A DNA stretch of 64,000 nt from Christiangramia gaetbulicola. Lineage in GTDB: Bacteria > Bacteroidota > Bacteroidia > Flavobacteriales > Flavobacteriaceae. A model generated the notes under the pieces. That model ran no database searches. It had not been told where the DNA came from and saw only the letters and a program-made list of their open reading frames with translations. Location: assembly GCF_003054225.1 (NCBI RefSeq), contig NZ_QBKQ01000001.1, positions 186,001-250,000 of the forward strand. The letters run 5' to 3'. Both the position numbers and the translations under genes were made by a program. Below, piece after piece: positions 55,306-62,432 of this stretch. Numbering within the stretch: the stretch's first letter is position 1; the number at the start of each line of letters is the position of its first letter.

Positions 55306-56271
55306 CTAAGCTAATTTCGATATATAATTTTCCTGGTAAGAAGTTCCTGATTTAGCTATGGCAAATGCCTGTTTCAGGAGCTTATTGCACACAGCTATGA
55401 GTGCCAGTTTCTTACTCTTCCCCTTCTCAACTATTCGCTCATAAATTTCCCTGCAAGCTTTATTAGTTTTGCAATCAGTGAAACTACACATGAATAGTAA
55501 ATTCCGAAGCTTTCGATTGCCTACTTTACTAATTCGACTGCGTCCTCTTACACTGGTTCCGGATTGCCTGATCGTTGGAGTGATCCCAGTAAAACAGCAA
55601 AGCTGCCTGGCATTCTCAAAACTGGTAAATCCGTCTGTAAGCACAATTAATAACATCGCTGTCTTCTTACCCATCCCTGGAATACTTGTTAATTGCTCCA
55701 GTTGATCTTCCTGGGTTTGCCTGACTAAGGATTCCAGCTTGGTTTCAATCTGATCTAATTCCTTCTCTAATTGCTTTAGCGTTCGAACGAGTGATCTACT
55801 AACAGTCTTTGAAGGTGTACCGAGAGCTTTCTCTCCGTGTATCTTATTCTTCACCGCAGTGCGTTGTTTCAAATAAAGATCCTGAAGACTTAGTAGCTGC
55901 AAACACTCTGCCTGCACGGCGTTTCTGGCTGTGTACAAAGGAACTTTTGTAGCCTGTGCATATTCACAGATCGCTTTGGCATCACTCTTATCGGTCTTGA
56001 TCTTGGAGAGTTTCATCTGAATAAAACGCTTCACCGAAAGTGGATTCACAACCGATACCGTTATACCTTTCTCATATAAATACTGAGCTAATCTGTAATG
56101 ATAATAACCAGTAGCTTCCATAACTACCAGGCTGTCATTCTTAATAAACTTCAGCAAGCCTTTAAAGCCTTTTACATCATTAGAGAACTGGTCATGCTTT
56201 CCATTTTGATCAACCACATCAAAGAATGATTTACTAATGTCTACTCCGTAAAAATGTTTAATTTTATCCAT
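55306..56271 (-). CDS. IS110-family transposase (DEDD/serine recombinase)
   Basis: About 321 aa from the ATG at 56271 (MDKIKHFYGVDISK); an ATG 39 nt upstream gives 334 aa but would overlap the predicted bridge RNA. The RuvC-like DEDD domain has HFYGVDISKSFFDVV (first Asp), LVVMEATGYYHY (Glu) and KTDKSDAKAICEYA (two Asp). A coiled-coil segment follows (about 140-190), then the Transposase_20 domain with LTSIPGMGKKTAMLLIV and CCFTGITPTIRQSGTSVRGRSRISKVGN, where the catalytic Ser sits. All key residues appear intact, so the element may still be active. Length close to the ~326 aa of known RNA-guided members. Confidence 0.95.
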   Translation of the reverse strand: MDKIKHFYGVDISKSFFDVVDQNGKHDQFSNDVKGFKGLLKFIKNDSLVVMEATGYYHYRLAQYLYEKGITVSVVNPLSVKRFIQMKLSKIKTDKSDAKAICEYAQATKVPLYTARNAVQAECLQLLSLQDLYLKQRTAVKNKIHGEKALGTPSKTVSRSLVRTLKQLEKELDQIETKLESLVRQTQEDQLEQLTSIPGMGKKTAMLLIVLTDGFTSFENARQLCCFTGITPTIRQSGTSVRGRSRISKVGNRKLRNLLFMCSFTDCKTNKACREIYERIVEKGKSKKLALIAVCNKLLKQAFAIAKSGTSYQENYISKLA

Positions 56272-56289
56272 ATAAGAATGATTGGAAAG

Positions 56290-56435
56290 AACAGCTACTT
56301 TGGTTTTCATCGACTTAAAAACGAGATCCAGGTCTCACAGAACTAAACGAAATTAAAGTAGAAAAGAGAGGGGATTATCATTGTTGACGGAATCTCTAGT
56401 TCCCACGGTTTATATAATCTTATTCCTCTCTTTGG
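56290..56435 (-). ncRNA. predicted bridge RNA of the IS110 element
   Basis: Read on the minus strand. First loop: stem AAAGAGAGG/CCTCTCTTT (56425-56433 with 56363-56371), stem GATTAT/ATAATC, a symmetric 10+10-nt internal loop, then a GGAA/TTCC tip. Its loop strands are ATAAACCGTG, 8/9 identical to the left flank ATTAACCGT, and GTCAACAATG, which pairs with 9 of 10 positions of CTTTGTTGGC at the right junction (one wobble, one mismatch). Second loop: outer stem CTACTTT/AAAGTAG (56355-56361 with 56295-56301) and hairpin GAGA-CCTGGA-TCTC; one side has TTAGTTCT, identical to the right end of the IS, the other TTTAAG, which pairs with CTTAAG at the left end. This is target-loop then donor-loop order as known for IS110 bridge RNAs. 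Not tested experimentally. Confidence 0.65.
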
Positions 56436-56500
56436 TTCTTTCTGATTAACTATCAAAATTTAGAGAAATTAAACTTAAGACGGTTAATCGCCAATAGTCG

Positions 56501-56610
56501 GCACCGTTAGAAAGAAAATAATTAACTTGACCAACTAACCAATACTAAGCCGATCCCCGATGCATCGGGACCGTGTCCCCTACTTCGTCAACTTGCGTTA
56601 TCCGAAAAAT
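56501..56610 (+). repeat. dispersed element copy B (~110 bp)
   Basis: Begins GCACCGTTAG, contains AATTAACTTGACCAACTAAC and ACTAAGCCGAT, and an internal palindrome around CCCGATGCATCGGG, ending near TTGCGTTATCCGA. Same orientation as copy A. It lacks the final GTTGGC of A. Its start lies back to back with the left part of the third copy (minus, about 56480-56510) that carries the IS110. Confidence 0.6.
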
Positions 56611-56762
56611 TCTACTACTAATTCATCGAAGTTATTTTCAACTTTAGCGTCAAATTAGATTAAGTGATAAAGATAAAATAGAAGCCAATCTCTATAAAGT
56701 GAATAAGAAATAATTAAAATACAAAAAACTACGGCCGCACATTGGGCGGTACAAACTAAAAT
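56611..56762. other. AT-rich spacer
   Basis: No gene or clear structure seen between copy B and the tRNA terminator. Confidence 0.4.
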
Positions 56763-56800
56763 AAAAAACCCGCAAAAAGCTTATTTTTAGCTATTTGCGG
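56763..56800 (-). terminator. intrinsic terminator of tRNA-Arg
   Basis: On the minus strand CCGCAAATAGCT pairs with AGCTTTTTGCGG (11 of 12 positions, 7-nt loop), then a T run. It begins 11 nt after the tRNA 3' end. Confidence 0.88.
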
Positions 56801-56810
56801 ATCAACCCTG

Positions 56811-56884
56811 TGACCCCGGCAGGATTCAAACCTGCAACCCTCAGAGCCGAAATCTGATGCGCTATTCAGTTGCGCCACGGGGCC
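56811..56884 (-). tRNA. tRNA-Arg (anticodon TCG)
   Basis: 74 nt on the minus strand. Acceptor stem GGCCCCG / CGGGGTC (one G-T pair), discriminator A, D-arm with GGCGCAACTGAATAGCGC, anticodon stem TCAGA/TCTGA with loop TTTCGGC (anticodon at 56848-56850, reading CGA), and T-arm GCAGGTTTGAATCCTGC. The CCA tail is not encoded. The upstream end is 42 nt from the YqeY gene stop on the same strand. Confidence 0.97.
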
Positions 56885-56926
56885 TTATTTCACACTTTGC
56901 CTTGGCATCAATGTGATACTGACTTT

Positions 56927-57376
56927 TTAAGCCAGTTTCTTTCTTACAATCATAGAAATAGTCTTCCCGTCTGCCTTTCCAGCCAATTCTCCGGTAGCCA
57001 TTCCCATTACTTTCCCCATATCCTGCATACCAGAAGCTCCGGTTTTTGCAATGATCTCATCAACCTTTGCTTCGATCTCTGCTTCGCTCATTTGCTCAGG
57101 AAGGAATTGCTCAATAACTTCAGCCTGCGCCAGTTCTGGTTCGGCAAGATCTTCTCTCCCCTGTTCCTTATATATCTGGGCACTGTCCTTACGTTGCTTT
57201 ACGAGTTTCTGCAAAAGCTTCATTTCTTCTTCCTCGGATAGTCCATCTTTAGAAGAAGATTCAGTATTTGCCAGTAAAATAGCTCCTTTTACAGCTCTTA
57301 AAGCCTCAAGTTTTAAACTGTCTTTAGCTCTCATTGCAGCCTTCATTTCGGCCATTACCTGTTCCTGTAAACTCAT
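56927..57376 (-). CDS. GatB/YqeY domain protein
   Basis: 149 aa, the usual size of stand-alone YqeY proteins. All-helical: MSLQEQVMAEMKAAMRAKDSLKLEALRAVKGAI, LLQKLVKQRKDSAQIYKEQGREDLAEPELAQAEVIEQFLPEQMSE and GKVMGMATGELAGKADGKTISMIVRKKL. The domain resembles the tail of the GatB amidotransferase subunit and may bind tRNA, which suits its position next to tRNA-Arg. Precise role unknown. Confidence 0.93.
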   Translation of the reverse strand: MSLQEQVMAEMKAAMRAKDSLKLEALRAVKGAILLANTESSSKDGLSEEEEMKLLQKLVKQRKDSAQIYKEQGREDLAEPELAQAEVIEQFLPEQMSEAEIEAKVDEIIAKTGASGMQDMGKVMGMATGELAGKADGKTISMIVRKKLA

Positions 57377-57480
57377 AATCTAAAATTATAGGTGCGAAGA
57401 TAAAATTTTCTACCTGAAATTACCACTTATTTATCCCTTCAAAATTAAGTATATTCAAAGTTCTAAATTTTATTGAATCC

Positions 57481-58380
57481 ATGAAACAGCTCATCTTTTT
57501 CATACTTATTCTTTTTTCTCTACAAGTCGTTGAAGCTCAGGAAAAATACCTGGACAGTCTTTATAAGGTAGAACCCGTTAATACTGAAGTTTATGCTGAA
57601 AAAGAAGGTGAAAAACTGGTGATTGACCTATACCGACCTGCCGGAGTTCAAGAAAAAACTCCTCTTATAGTATTTATGCACGGGGGTGGATTCTCTGGTG
57701 GAAGTCCCAAAAATCCTCAGGAAGTAAAATTTGCCAAAATTGCCGCCTCTAAAGGTTACACCGTCGGGCTAATATCTTATCGTCTGAAAAGGAAAGAAAC
57801 CGGTTTTGGTTGTGATTATATTGCTTCTGGTAAGATCGAAACTTTCCAGATGGCCGCCGAAGATTTTATGGATGCTGTAAACTTTATGCATAAGAATGCT
57901 GAAAAATTCAAGATCGATAAAGACAAAATTATTGTTGGAGGAAGCAGTGCTGGTGCAGAAGCTGTCCTGAATGCGGTATATAATCCAGATCTAATGTTCG
58001 ATAATTCCGAAAAATATTCAGATATCGAAATCTCCGCGGTATTCTCACTAGCGGGTGCTATCGTGGATGCCCGGTATCTAGGAAAGGAACAGGCCGTTCC
58101 CGGTATTTTCTTTCACGGGACAGATGACAACCTGGTTCCTTATGCTACCGCACCTCATCATTATTGTGAAAACTCCAAGCCCGGATACCTCATCCTCGAC
58201 GGCTCGAAAACCATAGTTGAAAAGCTTAAGGAGCTGGATAGTTCTTTCCTGTTTTACAGTTTTAAAGACGCAAGGCACGAGATCTCAGGAATGCCATTTG
58301 AGGATTTACCTGAGGTTTTCAGTTTCATGAAAAGGGTGATTTTCGAAAAAAATAAAATCCAATCAGTAGTATACAAATGA
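57481..58380 (+). CDS. secreted alpha/beta hydrolase (esterase-like)
   Basis: 299 aa. Signal peptide MKQLIFFILILFSLQVVEAQ. An esterase/lipase fold: oxyanion-hole FMHGGGFSGG (about 66-74), nucleophile S156 in IVGGSSAGAE, acid in GIFFHGTDDNLVP and His in DARHEISG. Substrate unknown; being in one operon with PHP and GH2 genes (4-nt ATGA overlap with the next) suggests removing acetyl or other ester groups from a glycan or glycoside. Confidence 0.88.
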   Translation: MKQLIFFILILFSLQVVEAQEKYLDSLYKVEPVNTEVYAEKEGEKLVIDLYRPAGVQEKTPLIVFMHGGGFSGGSPKNPQEVKFAKIAASKGYTVGLISYRLKRKETGFGCDYIASGKIETFQMAAEDFMDAVNFMHKNAEKFKIDKDKIIVGGSSAGAEAVLNAVYNPDLMFDNSEKYSDIEISAVFSLAGAIVDARYLGKEQAVPGIFFHGTDDNLVPYATAPHHYCENSKPGYLILDGSKTIVEKLKELDSSFLFYSFKDARHEISGMPFEDLPEVFSFMKRVIFEKNKIQSVVYK

Positions 58381-59564
58381 GAAAGATTTTAATCATTGCA
58401 ATATTGATGTTTTCCCTTTTCTGCGGAAGTACACTTTATGCTCAGGAAAGTAAATGGTATAAAGGAAACCTGCATACTCATTCCTACTGGAGTGATGGTG
58501 ATGAGTTCCCGGAAATGATCATGCAGTGGTATAAGGACCGTGAATACCAGTTCGTGGCCTTATCAGACCATAATATTATCGCAGAGGGTATAAAAGCGAT
58601 AAAAGTGCCTAACGAACCGCTTTACTTGAAAGCATTTGAAGAATACCTCGAAAAATATGGTGAAGACTGGATGAATTACCGCAGGCTCGAAGATGGCGTG
58701 CAGGTTCAGCTTAAAACCCTGGAGGAATTCAGGCCTCTCTTTGAAGAGCAAGAGAAGTTCATGATCTTCAAGGCTGAAGAAGTGACTTCTTATTTAGACA
58801 ATAAGGCCATACATATGGGCGCGATCAATATCGATACCGTCATCAAACCCAGGAAAGGAAATACTGTTGTGGAACTAATCCAGAATAACCTTAATGCTAT
58901 TAGGGAGCATGGAGAAGAAAACGGGAAAACCGTTCTGCAGCATCTTAACCATCCAAATTTCACCTACGCTATTACGGCCAATGATATAAAACAGATCGAT
59001 GGTGAAAGGTTTTTTGAAGTATTTAATGGTCATCCTTATGTCAACAATTATGGCGACAGCATTCACGACAGTACCGAGCAGATGTGGGACCAGGTTAATA
59101 TCGCCTACCACGCCATGAATAAACCATTACTGCTGGGTATTGCCACAGATGACAGCCATCACTATCATAAATTTGGATCTAAATGGAGCAATGCCGGCCG
59201 CGGCTGGGTGGAAGTCCGAGCTAAAGAACTTGAACCAGAAAGTATATTGAAAGCCATGTATGCCGGTGATTTCTATGCCAGTACCGGGGTGGAACTATCT
59301 GAACTGAATTTCAATGGAACCCAACTCAGCATTGCCGTGAAAGATTCGAAAAATGTGAATTACGAGATACAGTTCATAGGGGTTAAGAAAGGCGCTACCG
59401 AAAGTGAGGTCCTGAAATCTGTAAATGGATCCCAGGCCACATTCGAGATCCCTGAAGATGTACTCTTCGTCCGGGCTAAGATCATTTCAGATAAATTGAA
59501 GAAAAACCCTTATCAGGAAGGCGATGTTGAAGTTGCCTGGACCCAACCTGTTACCAGAAAATAA
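58377..59564 (+). CDS. secreted PHP-domain phosphoesterase-like protein
   Basis: 395 aa. Signal peptide MRKILIIAILMFSLFCGSTLYAQ. PHP motifs: KGNLHTHSYWSDGD (HxH), FVALSDHNI, KAEEVTS, VLQHLNHPNFTY, FEVFNGHP and ATDDSHHYH, giving a near-complete set of metal-binding His/Asp. A beta-rich C-terminal part (about 300-395) may be a separate domain. Export of a PHP protein in a carbohydrate cluster suggests a hydrolytic role outside the cytoplasm. Coupled to the hydrolase by ATGA and 10 nt from the GH2 gene. Confidence 0.85.
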   Translation: MRKILIIAILMFSLFCGSTLYAQESKWYKGNLHTHSYWSDGDEFPEMIMQWYKDREYQFVALSDHNIIAEGIKAIKVPNEPLYLKAFEEYLEKYGEDWMNYRRLEDGVQVQLKTLEEFRPLFEEQEKFMIFKAEEVTSYLDNKAIHMGAINIDTVIKPRKGNTVVELIQNNLNAIREHGEENGKTVLQHLNHPNFTYAITANDIKQIDGERFFEVFNGHPYVNNYGDSIHDSTEQMWDQVNIAYHAMNKPLLLGIATDDSHHYHKFGSKWSNAGRGWVEVRAKELEPESILKAMYAGDFYASTGVELSELNFNGTQLSIAVKDSKNVNYEIQFIGVKKGATESEVLKSVNGSQATFEIPEDVLFVRAKIISDKLKKNPYQEGDVEVAWTQPVTRK

Positions 59565-59574
59565 AATAACTTAA

Positions 59575-62142
59575 ATGAAACCTATAAAATACCTCCTGAT
59601 CCTGTTCTTAGCGATCGGTCCCTATTTGCATGCACAGAGACTGGTTAAAACCGTGAATTCTGCATGGGAATTCCAGCTAGGGAATTCGAACTCCAGGAAA
59701 ACTGTAAATATTCCTCATACCTGGAATGCCGAAGATGCTTTTACCGATGGTCAGTACTTCAGAGGCAAAGGAATTTATCATAAAGAAATTTTTATCCCGG
59801 AAAGCTGGAGCGAGCAAGCGGTATTTTTAAAATTTGAAGCAGCAAATCAGCTAACCAAGGTATTCGTAAATGATAAACTGGTTGGTGAACATATTGGAGG
59901 GTATACCGCTTTTGTATTTGAAGTCACTGAAGCCCTGAATTTCGGCTCGGCAAATGAGATCAGGATCGAAGTGGATAATTCACATAGTGCAGATATTCCT
60001 CCCCTGGAAGCAGATTTCAATTTCTACGGCGGAATTTATCGTGATATCGAAATGATCGTTACCGGGAAAAGTCATTTTCAATTGGAAGGCGAAGCAGCCG
60101 GAAACCTGCTCATTAAAACACCCGAGGTTAACGAAAATATGGCCCGAGTTGTTTTTGAAGGAAAGGTTGTAAATCCCAATGAGAATTTAAAACTGCAGCT
60201 TAAGATTTGGGATCCATCAGGTAAAATAGTTTCTGAGCTTAACCAGCCAGTGAACACCGGAGATCTTTCCGTTGATCTCACAATCGATGATCCAAAATTA
60301 TGGTCCCCGGAGAATCCTCAACTTTATTCTCTTCAGGCAGATCTTATTGATATAAGGACAGGAAAAACCATAGATTCTTTCTTTTCGAAATTCGGCTGTC
60401 GCTGGTTTAAAGCAGATCCTGAAAAAGGTTTTTTTCTAAACGGCAAACCTTTAAAGCTCATTGGAGCCAATCGCCATCAGGATTTTCAAAATATGGGTAA
60501 CGCGGTTCCCAATTCCATTCACCGGAAAGATTATGAAATGATCAAGGATATGGGTGCCAATTTTATAAGAACCGCACATTATCCCCAGGATCCGGAGGTT
60601 TATAGAATTTGTGATGAACTTGGACTACTTGTCTGGACCGAAGTTCCCGTGATCAATGATGTGACTGACACTGAAGCTTATCACCAGAATGCCATAAACA
60701 TGCAGCGTGAACAGATCCTTCAGCTTTATAATCATCCCTCTATTGTTTACTGGGGATATATGAACGAGATCTTCATCAGGCTCGTGTTTACCCGGGATAT
60801 GCAAGAGGAAGCGAAAACCGCTAAGATCAAAACAAGTGTAGAACTGGCTAAAAAACTCGAGGCCGAAACCAAAAAACTGGACACCAGCAGGCTTAGTGTA
60901 ATGGCACTTCATGGAAGTGATATTTACAATACTTCGGGCATAGCAGATATTCCAGATGTTATTGGCTGGAACCTGTATTTTGGCTGGTATAGCCCGGGTC
61001 TGGAAAACCTAGGAAAATTTCTTGATGAGCAACATAAAAAATACCCGGAAAGACCGATCTTAATTTCAGAATATGGTCCCGGTAGCGATTCCCGGATACA
61101 GACCAATGATCCAAAACCATGGGATTATAGCGAAGCTTACCAGTTAAAAAGTCATGTAAGTTATCTGAACCAGGTTATTGAAAGAGATTATATGCTGGGA
61201 ATGGCCGCCTGGAACTTTGCCGATTTCGGTTCCTCTGGCCGGCAGGATAGCAGACCCTTCATTAACCAGAAAGGTCTGGTAAATTTTGATCGTGAACCCA
61301 AGGACGTTTATTATTACTACAAAGCAAGACTTACCAAGGAACCTTTTGTATATATCGCCGGCAAAAATCAAGAGACCAGATATATCTCTAAAGACAGCCT
61401 GGTAAAACTGAAAGTATTTTCTAATTCAGACCAGGTACAACTTGAAATAGATGGCAGCGAAAAGAAAGAAGCACAGGTAAAAGATAATATCGCAGAGTTC
61501 AGCTTAGAACTTTCAGAAGGTGAACATAGGGTAACTGCTATTTCAGGAAAAGCAAAATATCACAGAAACATCAAGGTCTTTTTCAAGGAAAATCTTCTGG
61601 AAAATATTGAGAATGGTCCCCTGCTCATCAATATTGGTAGCCACAGCGATTTTATTGACGAGGAAACCGGTGAGATCTGGATCAGTGACCAGGGATTTTC
61701 TGGTGATTTTGGTTATGTAGGTGGCGATACCTATCAAAAATCCAAAGACAAATTCCAGGGTATAGCCGCAAATATTAAGGGGACAGATAGAGAACCGCTA
61801 TTTCAAACCATGAGAGAAGGAATCGATTCCTATAAATTTGAGGTACCAGAAGGAAAATATCGCGTTTCGTTATTGTTCACAGAACCCAATCGCGGAGCTT
61901 CAACGCAAAATATCTATAACCTTACCTCAGATGAAATACAATCTGAAAAGGGTTTAAGAGAATTTGATATTCTAATCAACGGGAATAAAGTTGAGAAAAA
62001 CCTGAATCTCGCACGGGAGTATGGAATCCTTCAGGCAGTGGAGATCAGCTATGAAGTAATTACTGAAGACGGAATAAATATCGAATTCAAACCGGAGAAA
62101 GGCAAGACTATTATTTCGGGAATCAGGTTAGAGAAACTATAA
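59575..62142 (+). CDS. secreted GH2 glycoside hydrolase with C-terminal malectin-like domain
   Basis: 855 aa. Signal peptide MKPIKYLLILFLAIGPYLHAQ. Sugar-binding domain (about 25-165, VNIPHTWNAEDAF and YFRGKGIYHKEIFIP), Ig-like domain (175-270), TIM barrel (280-580) with GANRHQDF, FIRTAHYPQDPEVYRICDELG, acid/base E398 in YWGYMNEIF and nucleophile E499 in ILISEYGPGSD. A malectin-type carbohydrate-binding domain fills about 680-855 (LLINIGSHSDFIDEETGEIW). Beta-galactosidase, mannosidase or glucuronidase activity cannot be told apart. Last gene of the operon. Confidence 0.93.
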   Translation: MKPIKYLLILFLAIGPYLHAQRLVKTVNSAWEFQLGNSNSRKTVNIPHTWNAEDAFTDGQYFRGKGIYHKEIFIPESWSEQAVFLKFEAANQLTKVFVNDKLVGEHIGGYTAFVFEVTEALNFGSANEIRIEVDNSHSADIPPLEADFNFYGGIYRDIEMIVTGKSHFQLEGEAAGNLLIKTPEVNENMARVVFEGKVVNPNENLKLQLKIWDPSGKIVSELNQPVNTGDLSVDLTIDDPKLWSPENPQLYSLQADLIDIRTGKTIDSFFSKFGCRWFKADPEKGFFLNGKPLKLIGANRHQDFQNMGNAVPNSIHRKDYEMIKDMGANFIRTAHYPQDPEVYRICDELGLLVWTEVPVINDVTDTEAYHQNAINMQREQILQLYNHPSIVYWGYMNEIFIRLVFTRDMQEEAKTAKIKTSVELAKKLEAETKKLDTSRLSVMALHGSDIYNTSGIADIPDVIGWNLYFGWYSPGLENLGKFLDEQHKKYPERPILISEYGPGSDSRIQTNDPKPWDYSEAYQLKSHVSYLNQVIERDYMLGMAAWNFADFGSSGRQDSRPFINQKGLVNFDREPKDVYYYYKARLTKEPFVYIAGKNQETRYISKDSLVKLKVFSNSDQVQLEIDGSEKKEAQVKDNIAEFSLELSEGEHRVTAISGKAKYHRNIKVFFKENLLENIENGPLLINIGSHSDFIDEETGEIWISDQGFSGDFGYVGGDTYQKSKDKFQGIAANIKGTDREPLFQTMREGIDSYKFEVPEGKYRVSLLFTEPNRGASTQNIYNLTSDEIQSEKGLREFDILINGNKVEKNLNLAREYGILQAVEISYEVITEDGINIEFKPEKGKTIISGIRLEKL

Positions 62143-62175
62143 AAAAAGCCCCGATGAAAATTTCTCACCGGGGCT
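62140..62175 (-). terminator. intrinsic terminator facing the GH3 gene
   Basis: On the minus strand AGCCCCGGTGA / TCATCGGGGCT (11 bp with one G-T pair, 7-nt loop) is followed by T7. The plus-strand side has no T tail and a weaker (A-C) pair, so it serves the minus-strand GH3 transcript; it begins right at the GH2 stop. Confidence 0.85.
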
Positions 62176-62220
62176 CCACAAACTAAAACTAAAGGGATTT
62201 AATTTTTCAGAGTTATTTGA

Positions 62221-62255
62221 TAGACCTCACAGGTTTTGAAAACCTGTGAGGTCTA
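62221..62255. repeat. perfect 17-bp inverted repeat
   Basis: TAGACCTCACAGGTTTT (62221-62237), one G, and its perfect complement (62239-62255). Such AGACCTCACAGG palindromes are, from memory, common between genes in Flavobacteriia. Confidence 0.85.
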
Positions 62256-62279
62256 TGCGGAATATCCTAATCTAATGAG

Positions 62280-62395
62280 ATGCTGAAACAAGTTCAGCAT
62301 GACGCCATTCCCTTTGAACCAATCGTCACCCTGAATTTATTTCAGGGTCTCAGATTGTTTTAAAATTTTATAAGGTTCTGAAATAAGTTCAGAAT
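62280..62395. repeat. three REP-like hairpins in a row
   Basis: ATGCTGAA/TTCAGCAT (62280-62300), ACCCTGAA/TTCAGGGT (62328-62348) and GTTCTGAA/TTCAGAAT (62375-62395), all with 5-nt loops and the same -CTGAA/TTCAG- core. Related to the hairpin at 5266-5284. Confidence 0.75.
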
Positions 62396-62432
62396 GACAT
62401 TCTTTATCATTTTAAGAAGTATAAACATTAAA

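Larger units (their letters stand above)
55282..56479 (-). mobile_element. IS110-family insertion sequence with predicted bridge-RNA leader
   Basis: About 1198 bp: the recombinase gene on the minus strand plus ~208 nt of noncoding left end and a short right end. Ends are set by the shared CT dinucleotide: on the minus strand the left flank reads AACCGT-CT-TAAG and the right end TTAGTT-CT-TTGTTGGCAG. Removing the element with one CT gives AACCGTCTTTGTTGGCAG, which aligns without gaps to AACCGAGACCGTTGGCAG of copy A. No terminal inverted repeats, as expected for IS110. Confidence 0.75.

Noticed and set aside
56272-56310. N-terminal 13 residues of the IS110 transposase (MKTKVAV...)
   Set aside because: This segment forms the 3' side of the predicted bridge-RNA stem, and the ATG at 56271 gives a typical family N terminus, though the longer form is not excluded.
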